A stretch of 64,000 nt of DNA from Conchiformibius sp. (GCA_029984035.1 JASBYJ010000004.1:98536-162535), one strand, 5' to 3'. Positions 34,773-44,195 are shown, counted from the stretch's first letter. The notes: a model not told the origin generated them from the sequence alone. Numbers and translations are program-made.

Positions 34773-36293
34773 ATGTTTTTTAATCATTTACTCAGCTTGG
34801 CAATTTGGGTGCCGATTGTGGCGGGGGTGCTGGTTTTGGCAACCGGCTCGGACGAACGCGCCGGTTTCGCCCGCATTTTGGCCTTAATCGGCGCGTTGGC
34901 GGGGTTTGCGGTTACGCTGCCTTTGTTTGCGCTGTTTGACCGTGCCAACGGCGGCTATCAGTTTGTGGAGCTGCTGCCGTGGATTCCGGCGCTGAATGTG
35001 AACTACGCTTTGGGCGTGGACGGCATTTCGGTGTTGTTTGTGATTTTGAACGCGTTTATCACGCTGATGGTGGTGCTGGCGGGCTGGGAAGTGATTCAGA
35101 AACGTCCGGCGCAGTATATGGCGGCGTTCCTCATCATGTCGGGCTTGATTAACGGCGCGTTTGCGGCGCAGGACGCTTTGCTGTTTTATGTGTTTTTTGA
35201 GGGCATGCTGATTCCGCTTTATCTGATTATCGGTATGTGGGGCGGCCCGCGCCGCGTGTATGCTTCGGTGAAGCTGTTTTTGTATACGCTGCTCGGTTCG
35301 CTGCTGATGCTGGTGGGTTTGGTGTATTTGTCGCATTTGGCGGGCGGCAGCTTTGCCATTGCCGATTTGCAGAATATCCGGCAAATTCCGATGGGCGTGC
35401 AGCAATTGCTGTTTGTGGCGTTCTTTATGGCGTTTGCGGTGAAAGTGCCGATGTTCCCCGTGCATACTTGGCTGCCTGACGCGCACGTTGAAGCGCCGAC
35501 CGGCGGCTCGATGGTGTTGGCGGCGATTACGCTGAAAATCGGCGCATACGGCTTTTTGCGCTTTATTTTGCCGGTGCTGCCCGATGCTTCGCGCTTTTTC
35601 GCGCCGGCGGTGATTGTGTTGAGCCTGATTGCGGTGATTTACATCGGCATGGTGGCTTTGGTGCAAACCGATATGAAAAAACTGGTGGCGTATTCGTCCA
35701 TCAGCCACATGGGTTTCGTTACGCTGGGCATTTTCCTGTTTAGCGGCGTGTTTTCAGGCAGCCCGCTCGGCGAATTGAACGATTGGGGCTTGAAAGGCGC
35801 GATTGTGCAGATGATTTCGCACGGTTTTGTGTCGGCGGCGATGTTTATGTGCATCGGCGTGATGTACGACCGTTTGCACACGCGCAACATTGCCGACTAC
35901 GGCGGCGTGGTGAACGTGATGCCGAAATTTGCCGCCTTTATGATGCTGTTCGGCATGGCGAACGCCGGTTTGCCCGCCACTTCCGGCTTTGTCGGCGAAT
36001 TTATGGTGATTATGGGCGCGGTGGAAGTGAATTTGTGGATTGGCGCACTGGCGGCGCTGACGCTGATTTACGGCGCGTCCTACACGCTGTGGATGTACAA
36101 GCGCACCATTTTCGGCGAAATCACCAATCCCGAAGTGCGGGAAATGAAAGACATCAACTGCCGCGAATTTGCGATTTTGGCGATTTTGGCGGCGGCGGTG
36201 CTGGGCATGGGCTTGTATCCCGAGCCGTTTGTGGCGGTGGTGCATGAGGCTGCCGACCATTTGATTGCCCAAGTGGCGCAAAGTAAGATTTGA
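34773..36293 (+). CDS. nuoM: NADH-quinone oxidoreductase subunit M
   Basis: The 506-aa antiporter-like subunit. LFYVFFEGMLIPLYLIIGMWGG carries the key Glu and HTWLPDAHVEAPTGGSMVLAAI the Lys-helix region. It has normal length and frame despite the 8.4-kb insertion upstream. Its leader now includes the maf cassette entry sequence, so its transcription must read through the island or start from a new promoter. The stop is 8 bp before nuoN. Confidence 0.98.
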   Translation: MFFNHLLSLAIWVPIVAGVLVLATGSDERAGFARILALIGALAGFAVTLPLFALFDRANGGYQFVELLPWIPALNVNYALGVDGISVLFVILNAFITLMVVLAGWEVIQKRPAQYMAAFLIMSGLINGAFAAQDALLFYVFFEGMLIPLYLIIGMWGGPRRVYASVKLFLYTLLGSLLMLVGLVYLSHLAGGSFAIADLQNIRQIPMGVQQLLFVAFFMAFAVKVPMFPVHTWLPDAHVEAPTGGSMVLAAITLKIGAYGFLRFILPVLPDASRFFAPAVIVLSLIAVIYIGMVALVQTDMKKLVAYSSISHMGFVTLGIFLFSGVFSGSPLGELNDWGLKGAIVQMISHGFVSAAMFMCIGVMYDRLHTRNIADYGGVVNVMPKFAAFMMLFGMANAGLPATSGFVGEFMVIMGAVEVNLWIGALAALTLIYGASYTLWMYKRTIFGEITNPEVREMKDINCREFAILAILAAAVLGMGLYPEPFVAVVHEAADHLIAQVAQSKI

Positions 36294-36301
36294 GGTGTGC
36301 A

Positions 36302-37762
36302 ATGGATTGGATGAATTTGAATATCGGTGTTGCCGCGCCCGAAATCGTTCTGCTGACGGCTTTGTTTGCTATCTTGTTGGCGGATTTGTGGATTTCCGAT
36401 GAAAACCGCTACATGACCCATTACTTGAGCGTTTTGGCTATGCTGGCGGCTGCTTTGGGGCAATGGGCGGTATGGACAGGCGGGCCTGTGGCGGCATTCA
36501 ACGGCATGTATATTGCCGATGGCGTGTCCCAGTTGGCGAAAACCGCTATTTATTTAGGTACGGCGGCATTGTTTGTGTATGCCAAGCCATATAACCAAAC
36601 TTATCGGATGTTTAAAGGCGAGTTTTACACGTTGGCGATGTTTGCAGCCGCGGGTATGAGCGTGATGGTGAGTGCCGGGCATTTCCTTTCGGCCTATATC
36701 GGTTTGGAATTGTTGTCTTTATCTCTTTATGCCATGATTGCCTTGCGCCGTGATTCCGTTCAGGCAGCCGAAGCGGCATTGAAGTATTTTGTATTGGGAG
36801 CATTGGCTTCCGGTTTGTTGCTGTACGGTATTTCGATGGTTTATGGTGCGACCGGCTCGCTGGGATTCGCAGAGGTTTTGGATGCGGCCGATTCGGGCAG
36901 TGCAAACGGTTGGCTGTTGAAACTGGGTGTGTTGTTTATCGTGGCGGCGGTAGCGTTTAAATTCGGCGCGGTGCCGTTCCACATGTGGGTGCCGGACGTG
37001 TATCAGGGTGCTCCGACTTCTGTGGCGGCATTGGTGGGTTCGATGCCGAAAATTGCGGCGACTGTTCTGGCGTTCCGCATTCTGGTGGAAAGTTTGTTGT
37101 TGCAACGGGGAGATTGGCTGTTGATGTTTGCCGGTTTGGCGGTATTGTCGTTGCTCGTGGGCAATTTGGCCGCCATTATGCAAAGTAATATCAAACGTAT
37201 GTTGGCATTCTCCACCATTGCGCACATGGGTTTTATCCTGACGGCGTTTTTGGGACGTGTCGCAGGTTTGGAGGCTGCAGTTTATTATGCAGTGGCGTAT
37301 ATGCTGATGGCATTGGCAGGCTTCGGTGTGTTGATGCTGCTGAGTCGGGAAGGTTGCGAATGTGAAAACATCGCCGACTTGGCGGGCTTAAACCAACGTA
37401 ATGCTTGGTATGCTTTCATCATGCTGCTGGTGATGTTCAGTATGGCCGGTATTCCGCCGTTAATGGGTTTTTACGCGAAATTTGCGGTATTGAAAGCCTT
37501 GATTACCGCTTCTGCTTATTCATGGGCATTGTGGTTGGCAGTGTTTGCGGTGGTGATGTCGCTGGTGGGTGCGTTCTATTACCTGCGTGTGGTTAAGGTA
37601 ATGTATTTTGATGCAAAAGCCGATAATGTAGAAAGCGTTATCGGCAGCGACTTGCCTGCCAAATGGGTATTGTCTGCCAATGCGCTTTTGCTGTTGGTAT
37701 GGGGTATTTTCCCCGATACGCTTATGGCTTGGATTAGAAAGGCTTTGATGGCTGTTTTTTAA
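36302..37762 (+). CDS. nuoN: NADH-quinone oxidoreductase subunit N
   Basis: The 486-aa third antiporter-like subunit. Motifs seen are FLSAYIGLELLSLSLYAMIA, with the conserved Glu, and FHMWVPDVYQGAPTSVAALV. I start at ATG 36302 (MDWMNLN) with GAGG seven bases upstream, rather than the TTG at 36290 inside the nuoM stop region. It ends the nuo operon. Confidence 0.98.
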   Translation: MDWMNLNIGVAAPEIVLLTALFAILLADLWISDENRYMTHYLSVLAMLAAALGQWAVWTGGPVAAFNGMYIADGVSQLAKTAIYLGTAALFVYAKPYNQTYRMFKGEFYTLAMFAAAGMSVMVSAGHFLSAYIGLELLSLSLYAMIALRRDSVQAAEAALKYFVLGALASGLLLYGISMVYGATGSLGFAEVLDAADSGSANGWLLKLGVLFIVAAVAFKFGAVPFHMWVPDVYQGAPTSVAALVGSMPKIAATVLAFRILVESLLLQRGDWLLMFAGLAVLSLLVGNLAAIMQSNIKRMLAFSTIAHMGFILTAFLGRVAGLEAAVYYAVAYMLMALAGFGVLMLLSREGCECENIADLAGLNQRNAWYAFIMLLVMFSMAGIPPLMGFYAKFAVLKALITASAYSWALWLAVFAVVMSLVGAFYYLRVVKVMYFDAKADNVESVIGSDLPAKWVLSANALLLLVWGIFPDTLMAWIRKALMAVF

Positions 37763-37790
37763 TTTAGGGATTTGTTTGCTCATAAAAAGG

Positions 37791-37836
37791 AAAGGCTGCC
37801 TGAAATCATAATTTAAGAGTTTTCAGGCAGCTTTGT
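37791..37836 (+). terminator. DUS-pair hairpin after nuoN
   Basis: AAAGGCTGCCTGAAA and TTTTCAGGCAGCTTTG face each other across about 17 bp, forming a stem of about 14 bp with one bulged G. The following TTTGTCTT is a weak U-tract. Inverted DUS pairs act as terminators in Neisseria; this one closes the nuo operon. Confidence 0.5.
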
Positions 37837-37881
37837 CTTAAATGAAATGTATTTATCGTTTTTAAATTAAAAGGTTCAATT

Positions 37882-38565
37882 ATGATTGTGTTGCATCACC
37901 TTGAAAAATCGCGTTCCTTCCGCATTGTTTGGCTGTTGGAAGAGTTGAAATTGAATTACGGTTTGGATTACCGCCTGCACATACATAAGCGTGATGCCGA
38001 GACTTTTTTAGCACCTGGTGAACTAAAAGAGCTGCATCCGATGGGAAAAGCACCGATATTGTCGGATGACAGCCTGCCTGAAGGTAATCAGGTATTGGCG
38101 GAATCAGCTTTGATTATTGAATATTTGCTGAAAACGTATGATGTACGGCATTTGTTTTATCCTACCGAAGGGCAGGCTTGGCGCGACTACACGTTTTGGC
38201 TGCATTTTGCCGAAGGTTCGTTAATGCCGCCTGCGGTGATGTATTTGATTTTGTCTAAAGCGGCTGAGAAAACGCCGTTTTTTGCCCGTTTTGTAGCACG
38301 TAAAATCAGAGATACTGTTGCTAAGGTGATTTTATCGGGCAATATACGTTCGGCTTTGGATTTGCTGGAGAGCTCATTGGTCGGACGGGAGTATTTGGCA
38401 GGTGCATTCGGTGGGGCGGATATTCAGATGTATTTTGCCGTTGCGGCAGTGCAGCAGCGTATGGGTTTGGAAAACCGTCCGAATATTGCCGCTTGGTTGG
38501 CGCGTTGTGAAGAAAGAGCGGGATTTGTGCATGCGGTTGAGGCATCGGGCCCTGTATTCGGATAG
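37882..38565 (+). CDS. glutathione S-transferase family protein
   Basis: A 227-aa cytosolic GST. The N-terminal thioredoxin fold has SRSFRIVWLLEELKLNY, with the catalytic Ser region, and MGKAPILSDD, where cis-Pro binds glutathione; then the LAESALIIEYLL helix. The C-terminal helical domain has GREYLAGAFGGADIQMYF with the N-capping Ser/Asp replaced by G-A-D. Detoxification or a biosynthetic thiol transfer role; substrate unknown. Confidence 0.85.
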   Translation: MIVLHHLEKSRSFRIVWLLEELKLNYGLDYRLHIHKRDAETFLAPGELKELHPMGKAPILSDDSLPEGNQVLAESALIIEYLLKTYDVRHLFYPTEGQAWRDYTFWLHFAEGSLMPPAVMYLILSKAAEKTPFFARFVARKIRDTVAKVILSGNIRSALDLLESSLVGREYLAGAFGGADIQMYFAVAAVQQRMGLENRPNIAAWLARCEERAGFVHAVEASGPVFG

Positions 38566-38681
38566 AAAAGTATTTAAGGAAGGTACGTTATCGTAGCTGC
38601 TGAAAGTTAAGAGCATAATTGAAGCTGCTTTTCCAGTTTGTTCAGGCTGCCTGAAAACAATTGATTGTCTGCTTCAGAAGC

Positions 38682-38710
38682 TTGTCAAACGCTAGTGTAG
38701 TTACTATAAT
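38682..38710 (+). promoter_or_regulatory. sigma-70 promoter of tRNA-Val
   Basis: TTGTCA (38682-38687) and TATAAT (38705-38710) are 17 bp apart. The mature tRNA starts 17 bp after the -10 box, consistent with a short 5' leader. Confidence 0.8.
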
Positions 38711-38726
38711 CTTTCTCTTTCGCATA

Positions 38727-38802
38727 GGCACGTAGCTCAGTTGGTTAGAGCACCACCTTGACATGGTGGGGGTCGTTGGTTCGATTCCAATCGTGCCTAC
38801 CA
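38727..38802 (+). tRNA. tRNA-Val (anticodon GAC)
   Basis: A 76-nt cloverleaf with encoded CCA. Acceptor GGCACGT pairs with CGTGCCT (one G-T pair at the end), the D-arm has CTCAGTTGGTTAGAGC, the anticodon loop TTGACAT sits in stem CCACC/GGTGG, and the T-arm is GTTGG-TTCGATT-CCAAT. Confidence 0.97.
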
Positions 38803-38809
38803 GTTTCGG

Positions 38810-38836
38810 GGAACAGCGGTTGGCTGTTCCTTTTTT
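38810..38836 (+). terminator. rho-independent terminator of tRNA-Val
   Basis: GGAACAGC - GGTTG - GCTGTTCC followed by six T. Perfect 8-bp stem directly after the tRNA. Confidence 0.9.
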
Positions 38837-38868
38837 ATTTGGCTGTGTTGTGAGATTGGATTGGTACT

Positions 38869-38988
38869 ACTTTAAATAGATTGTGTAAAAACGTTTTCTT
38901 TTAACGGGGATTTGCAATGAGATTTTAGGGCGATGTGAGAATTTTTATTAAATTGCGTGCGCCATCAATCTTATTTGAAAACAGAGCC
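38869..38988 (+). repeat. unnamed ~120-bp dispersed repeat, copy a
   Basis: It begins ACTTTAAATAGATTGTGT and ends ATCAATCTTATTTGAAAACAGAGCC. Related copies are at 41429-41546 (inverted) and 52808-52926. No coding capacity. It occupies most of the 390-bp gap between tRNA-Val and the DUF1289 gene; the rest of that gap holds a DUS near 39150 and no gene I can support. Confidence 0.65.
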
Positions 38989-39224
38989 TTTTTATCCTGG
39001 TAAGGAGCATCTTGTACGGAGCAGGGTATTCGGTTTTGGCGATATGTAAGTTGCCTTAATTAATGTTGTTTGGATATTTGCCGGATAACTTTTTTGTGAA
39101 GCATATGGTATTTTGGATTATATGTTGTTCTTGTTATATTTTTATGCGTTTCAGGCAGCCTGAATTGTATGGGCGGGTTTGCGAATGGAGTAAATGGGTT
39201 TTGTACTATTCGGATTGTTATGCT

Positions 39225-39479
39225 TCAGCCGTTTCCAAATAAATCGCCGCTTGTATATTCGGCTTGTACTTCGTCTAAAGCGGCAAAGCCGCGTGCGGCG
39301 ACACGGCGGCGGCGGTCTGCCAAAATACGCATTACTTCGCGCTTTTGCGAGTCGCTCATGTTTTGCCAATACAGGCGTTCGTTTCTGCTGCGGTAGCAGC
39401 CTTTGCAATAGCCCCGGTTATTGACTTCGCATACGCCGATACAGGGACTGGGAATATCAAAAAATTCCAACTGCTCCAT
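39225..39479 (-). CDS. DUF1289 family protein
   Basis: An 84-aa protein with the family's Cys pattern PSPCIGVCEVNNRGYCKGCYRS (C-x3-C-x8-C-x2-C), which probably binds a metal or cluster, followed by the basic REVMRILADRRRR helix. Function unknown. It begins just after the dld terminator on the same strand. Confidence 0.88.
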   Translation of the reverse strand: MEQLEFFDIPSPCIGVCEVNNRGYCKGCYRSRNERLYWQNMSDSQKREVMRILADRRRRVAARGFAALDEVQAEYTSGDLFGNG

Positions 39480-39500
39480 TGGTGGGATTCCGAATGATGA

Positions 39501-39532
39501 AAAGGCTGCCTGAAAACTTTCAGGCAGCCTTT
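39501..39532 (-). terminator. perfect inverted DUS pair between dld and DUF1289
   Basis: AAAGGCTGCCTGAAA - AC - TTTCAGGCAGCCTTT, a perfect 15-bp inverted repeat made of two DUS facing each other, with T runs at both ends. It lies 8 bp past the dld stop and should terminate it. Confidence 0.7.
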
Positions 39533-39539
39533 GTTTTTC

Positions 39540-41228
39540 TTATTGCCAGTCTTTTTTCTTGGAAGTCATGCCGATGCCTGCATTAAAGGCGTTTTTCGGG
39601 TCGAGTTTGCGGTAGAAATCGCGCAATTCAGGTTTGGCTTCGTATAGATGGCCGACATTGTGTTCTGCGGGATATTGTGCGCCGCGTTCGTCCAACAGCT
39701 TCCACATTTCGTGTTCCAAGGCAATCGGGTCGTGGCCTTTTTTGACGATGTAGTCTTGGTGGAAGACATGACAGAAGAAATGTCCGTAATAAAGCTTGTG
39801 GCTGATTTTGCTGCTGATGCTTTCAGGCAGCGTTTCAAACCATTCGGTATCGTTGCGGCGCAGGGCGATATCGAGTGCCAGAATATCTTCCACTTCGCTT
39901 TGATGTACGGCGCGGTAACGCACGGCGGCTGATGCAACGGCAAAACGGTGCAACATGGCGGCTTGCGCTTCTTGGGCGTTGCACTCGAAAAATGCGCCTT
40001 TGCTGCCGTCGGCAAAATAATTTTGCAGGTATTGGCGGGTTTCTTCTACGCCGTTGCCGCCTGCCTTGATGATGAGATGGTGTTCGTAGCGTTGGCGGTA
40101 GTCGAGCATTTTTTCAGGCAGGTGTCGGGGTAGGATTTTGGAAACCGCTTGTAATACTTTGTCGGCGAAAAATGCGGGCAGGAAAGGAATTTTGGCGGCA
40201 AAGCGGTCTACTTCGGCTTTGGCGGCAAACAGTTTGGGCAGATTGTGCGTGCCGGCGTGTTTGATGATGTAGAACATATCTTTGCCGTATTTTTCAGCAA
40301 TATCAAACGCATCTCGGTGAATGTATTCGCCTGAAATGGGCAGGGTTTCCAATTTGGACAACATATCGCGGCGGATATCGGTTAAAACCTGAATATCGTT
40401 GCTGCCGACATAAAATACTGCAGTTTTGCTTTCCAGCGGAAAGGTGTCCAAACGCACGGCAAAAACGCCCAAGCGTCCTGCGCTGCCTGAAGCTTCGTAA
40501 TGACGGGCGGGGTCGGCATTGAAGCGGGCGGGCGTGTCGGCATCCACTTGGCGTACGTGGTTGCAATAGGCGTAGTCGTGGCCTTTGCCGCCTGCGCTGA
40601 TGTCTTTGCGCTGATAGTGATGGCCTTGCAGATTGGTCAGGATTTCTTCGGGTGTTTCGCCCAAATCGATACCCAAGTGGTTGACCAATTGCAATTCGCC
40701 GTTGTCGTCCAGTTGGGCGAACAGGGCCATTTCGGTATAGGCGGGGCCGCGTTGCACCAGTGCGCCGCCCGAGTTGTTGCACACGCCGCCGATAACGGAA
40801 GCACCGATGCAGGACGAGCCGATAACGGAATGAGGTTCGCGTCCCAGCGGTTTGAGCAACAATTCCAATTCGTTCAGAGTGGAGGCCGGCAGGCAAACGA
40901 CTTGTTCGTTGTTGTTAATCAGCTGAATGCCTTTGATGCGCATGGTGTTGATGATGACGATGTCGCGGTCGTAATCGTTGCCGCTGGGTGTCGAGCCGCC
41001 GGTCAAACCTGTGTTGGCGGCTTGGCTGATGACAATCACGCCGGCTTTCACGCAAGCCTGCAACACTTGCCATTGCTCCAGCAAAGTGCCGGGACGCACT
41101 ACGGCCAAAGCATTGCCGCTGCCGGTGCGGTAGCCGTCGCGGTAGCGTTTGGTTTGGGCGGGTTCGGTCAAAACGTAGCGGCTGCCGACAATTTGGCTGA
41201 GTTGTTCGATAAGTTGTTGTGCAGACAT
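39540..41228 (-). CDS. dld: quinone-dependent D-lactate dehydrogenase
   Basis: A 562-aa peripheral membrane flavoprotein. It oxidises D-lactate to pyruvate and feeds electrons to quinone. The FAD-binding domain has VVRPGTLLEQWQVLQAC, SQAANTGLTGGSTPSG and SVIGSSCIGASVIGGVCNNSGG. The C-terminal half is the membrane-binding Dld type (KLDPKNAFNAGIGMTSKKK). AAGGAG lies before the ATG. Lactate use is typical of Neisseriaceae. Confidence 0.93.
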   Translation of the reverse strand: MSAQQLIEQLSQIVGSRYVLTEPAQTKRYRDGYRTGSGNALAVVRPGTLLEQWQVLQACVKAGVIVISQAANTGLTGGSTPSGNDYDRDIVIINTMRIKGIQLINNNEQVVCLPASTLNELELLLKPLGREPHSVIGSSCIGASVIGGVCNNSGGALVQRGPAYTEMALFAQLDDNGELQLVNHLGIDLGETPEEILTNLQGHHYQRKDISAGGKGHDYAYCNHVRQVDADTPARFNADPARHYEASGSAGRLGVFAVRLDTFPLESKTAVFYVGSNDIQVLTDIRRDMLSKLETLPISGEYIHRDAFDIAEKYGKDMFYIIKHAGTHNLPKLFAAKAEVDRFAAKIPFLPAFFADKVLQAVSKILPRHLPEKMLDYRQRYEHHLIIKAGGNGVEETRQYLQNYFADGSKGAFFECNAQEAQAAMLHRFAVASAAVRYRAVHQSEVEDILALDIALRRNDTEWFETLPESISSKISHKLYYGHFFCHVFHQDYIVKKGHDPIALEHEMWKLLDERGAQYPAEHNVGHLYEAKPELRDFYRKLDPKNAFNAGIGMTSKKKDWQ

Positions 41229-41428
41229 CTATAGGCTCCTTGTGAATCACCGTTTGAAATAGGGAATTGTAACGCAAATTCAGGCGGCATAAGCAAAGCT
41301 TTCGGGCTGCCTGAAAAAAGATGGCGTATCGGTACGATACCCGTGTGCGGCATCATGATTGCCAATCGTGTTTTTTTGCTTCATTTCCTGTTAAAGCAAT
41401 GATTGTAAGCCGCGCAGTTTATTTAAAA

Positions 41429-41546
41429 GCACTGTTTTCAAATCGGATGGATGTTGCAATCTGTATTGATAAAAATACATATTTTTCAATAATTTATTGA
41501 GAATTTACCTTGACGGAAAATATTTTCACACAATCTGTTTATAGTA
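41429..41546 (-). repeat. unnamed ~120-bp dispersed repeat, copy b
   Basis: On the minus strand it reads ACTATAAACAGATTGTGTGA ... ATCCGATTTGAAAACAGTGC, parallel to copies a and c. It fills part of the 390-bp gap between dld and rnc. The remainder of the gap carries one DUS-like site and no gene. Confidence 0.65.
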
Positions 41547-41615
41547 CTATCCATCCAATCTGCATTGAAAATATGAATATGTCGGAAAACAGTCCGTTCC
41601 GGACAGGCGGCCGTG

Positions 41616-42317
41616 TTAACGGTTTCGATTTTCCAGCCACTGCAAAGCCTGCTCCGCACACTGCTGCTCGGCGGCGCGGCGGCTGTGTGCGCTGGCATAA
41701 CTGATGTAGCCCAGTTCGCCCAAATCGCAGGATACGTCAAACACCGCGTTATTGCCTTCTCCCGTTTGTTGGTCGATGCGGTATTTGGGCAGCGGTAATT
41801 TCCGACCCTGCAACGCTTCCTGCAAACGGGTTTTCGGGTCTTTGGCCTGCGTGGTGCAGTCCAAGCGGCTGATGCGGTCGGCAAACAGGCGGCGTACGGT
41901 TTGCTCGGCGGCGGTAAAACCCGCATCCAAATCAATGGCGGCAAATAAGGCTTCCAAAGCATCTGCCAATATGGAGGGGCGGTCGTTGCCGCCGCTTTTC
42001 AGTTCGCCGCTGCCTAAAAACAAAGCGTTGCCGATATCCAATTCGCGTGCGATGTCTGCCAAAGTGGCTTCTTTTACTAATTGCGCGCGCATGGGCGACA
42101 GCCGCCCTTCAGGCAGATGGGGAAAGGTTTCGTACAGCATTTTGGCTACCGTGTAATCCAAAATGCTGTCGCCGATAAATTCCAAACGTTCGTTGTTTTT
42201 GTTGCCGCAGCTGCGGTGGGTTAAGGCGCGTACCAATAATTCAGGCTGCCTGAAACGGTATTGCAGCCTGCGTTGCAATCGTTCGAGATATTGTTGTTTT
42301 TGTTGGGGGATATGCAT
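41616..42317 (-). CDS. rnc: ribonuclease III
   Basis: A 233-aa double-strand RNA endonuclease for rRNA and mRNA processing. The signature NERLEFIGDSILDYTVAKMLYE contains the catalytic Glu and Asp, with the second acidic pair in ADALEALFAAIDLD. The C-terminal dsRNA-binding domain ends in SRRAAEQQCAEQALQWL. lepB and era, its usual partners in Neisseria, are not adjacent here. Confidence 0.95.
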   Translation of the reverse strand: MHIPQQKQQYLERLQRRLQYRFRQPELLVRALTHRSCGNKNNERLEFIGDSILDYTVAKMLYETFPHLPEGRLSPMRAQLVKEATLADIARELDIGNALFLGSGELKSGGNDRPSILADALEALFAAIDLDAGFTAAEQTVRRLFADRISRLDCTTQAKDPKTRLQEALQGRKLPLPKYRIDQQTGEGNNAVFDVSCDLGELGYISYASAHSRRAAEQQCAEQALQWLENRNR

Positions 42318-42946
42318 AAGTCGTCCAATGAAACGGGTTGGTGTGTTGCGGCGGTTTTCAGGCAGCCTGAAACCTTTTTTAAAGGGCGGATATCGGTTTT
42401 TGCGTTGCGGCGGGGTTTGTCTGTTTCTTTATCGGTTACGATAATACAGCCGTTGGTCGTGCTTAAGCAGGAAGATGACGCCCGTGCCGTTGCGCAAACC
42501 GCAGATTTTAATCAAGCCGCCTGCATTTTGCCTTGCGATTGTGCGTATGCCTTATCGGCGGTCTTGGAAGGAAATACCGAGATTTTTATGGCAGCCGCCG
42601 TTGTGGCTGTGCCCGCTGTTTTCGGACGTTTGGCCTTCTCCTTTGATGAGATGCCTGTGTCCGAGAGAACGGCGGCCAGGCGAAATATCATCGCTTTTGA
42701 ATAAAGTATCGCCGTCATGGGCATATATTTTGCGTCTGCTTTTCGATACCGGCAAACGGTCGATACGGGCATTTTCAGGCAGCCTTGAGCCTGCCGGGCG
42801 GTCGGTTGTGTATCCTGTCCGTGCGCCTGCAACCGCCAATATGCCGATTATCGGGTTTCATGGCTTGCTTTTCTTTCAGGCAGCCTGAAAGCGGTGAACT
42901 GTTTGGCTGCATCTTAATCCAATCGGGAAACCGTCAGGCATATCGC
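42318..42946. other. 629-bp region without a supportable gene
   Basis: The gap between rnc and the next minus-strand gene holds DUS copies at about 42357, 42774 and 42876. Minus-strand reading gives short pieces in two frames, one ending GGLIKICGLRNGTGVIFLLK, which may be the remains of a decayed gene. I cannot assign it to a family. Confidence 0.4.
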
Positions 42947-44020
42947 TTATTTTGGTTGGTAGGGGCCGCCGAATCGGACTCTCCACCCCCACCTGCCGCT
43001 CTGCACTTCGGCATAGCGGTATTCTCCTTCTCGAATATTTTCGTATGAACAATATCTTCCGTTAAAATCTGCATATTCTGGGAAACGTGTTTCCACGTTT
43101 TTGCCATCTCCATATCTGCCGCATGTTCCGGAAAATCCGACCGCTTGTGCATAAGTACCTTGCCAAGGCTGATTCCATAGGCTGAACATAGCCAAGCACA
43201 TTGCGCAGGAAAAGGTTACGAACACCAGTCCGAACAGGCCTATCGCGATGGTCATGAAATGAAATCTCACTTCTTCCATATATAGCCGCCAATGGCGTAT
43301 GTGCTTGGGATAGCGGTTTAAAGGCCGGTCATTAAAAAAACCTTCTTTGGCAAGATGTGCCGCAGCCAGGGCGCATAACAAAAACGATATAGTGGCGGCA
43401 ATCTGCCATACGGAATCACGGGCATGGATACCCCAAATATCTGCCAAAATTCCCAGCAATATGAAGGGAGACATTGTTAAAACTGCGGCTCGAAGCCCGA
43501 TATTTGTATGATGTTTATAATGGGTATGTAATCCGTTTCGCTTTATTTTTGGGTTTATATGACTCATCAATGTCTTAGCTGGTGAGGCTTGTATGGCATT
43601 GACAAACTCCCAACCATCTGCACACATCGTCAAATTGAAACGGCGTACCGCTCCGTTTTTTTCCCAAATGCGAAACCAGCCCAATTGCCCGTTTCTGATT
43701 TCTGTATAATCGCAGGGCGTTTCCACTTTAAAGCGATAGCGCACCCTGCCAAATGCACCCAATATCAACCATTTATCGTCTTGTCTTTGTGCAAAACGGC
43801 GGCAGGTGAGGGCAAACCATGCACTTTCCGTAAACCACAGCCAAAATACAGCCCAAACCGTTGCCCAAATCGGTATTGCTGTCGGATTGTTAGGTAGTTT
43901 CGCCGTTACAATCATCATCAGAGGGAACCACAATATAAGCCCGCATGCGAAGCTGCAAGATGACAATAGGAACGTATAAGACCAGCTGTTTAGAAAAACG
44001 TTTTGATTTTTTTCCTGCAT
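42947..44020 (-). CDS. hypothetical polytopic membrane protein, paralogue 1
   Basis: A 357-aa inner-membrane protein with about five hydrophobic segments and the repeated motif HIRHWRLYMEEVRFHFMTIAIG. It is a paralogue of the 44196-45329 gene: both start with Q-x-KNQNVFLNSW, share TESAWFALTCRRFAQR-type blocks and end in PYQPK. The final domain has three Cys. No known family. GAGG precedes the ATG. DUS flank the gene. Confidence 0.7.
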   Translation of the reverse strand: MQEKNQNVFLNSWSYTFLLSSCSFACGLILWFPLMMIVTAKLPNNPTAIPIWATVWAVFWLWFTESAWFALTCRRFAQRQDDKWLILGAFGRVRYRFKVETPCDYTEIRNGQLGWFRIWEKNGAVRRFNLTMCADGWEFVNAIQASPAKTLMSHINPKIKRNGLHTHYKHHTNIGLRAAVLTMSPFILLGILADIWGIHARDSVWQIAATISFLLCALAAAHLAKEGFFNDRPLNRYPKHIRHWRLYMEEVRFHFMTIAIGLFGLVFVTFSCAMCLAMFSLWNQPWQGTYAQAVGFSGTCGRYGDGKNVETRFPEYADFNGRYCSYENIREGEYRYAEVQSGRWGWRVRFGGPYQPK

Positions 44021-44195
44021 TGCGTTTCCTCAAATCTGCTCATGCCGCCGCTCTGTTTTTCAGGCAGCCTGAAACAGGCCGGCAGCGTGATTTTTGCTGC
44101 ACACGGCTTGATGCGGAACCTTTTCAGGCAGCCTGAAAGCGTTGAACTGTATTGGGTAAGTCTTAATCTAATCGGGAAGCCGTCAGGCATATCGC

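Noticed and set aside
38869..38988. Dispersed repeat as a Correia element
   Set aside because: The ends and inner parts do not match the Correia inverted repeats I know, so it was left unnamed.
39169..39424. Plus-strand frames over the DUF1289 gene
   Set aside because: Antisense to a well-supported Cys-motif protein.
42512..42839. Minus-strand frames between rnc and the membrane-protein pair
   Set aside because: No domain resemblance, no ribosome site, and DUS-derived ends. Kept only as a possible decayed remnant.
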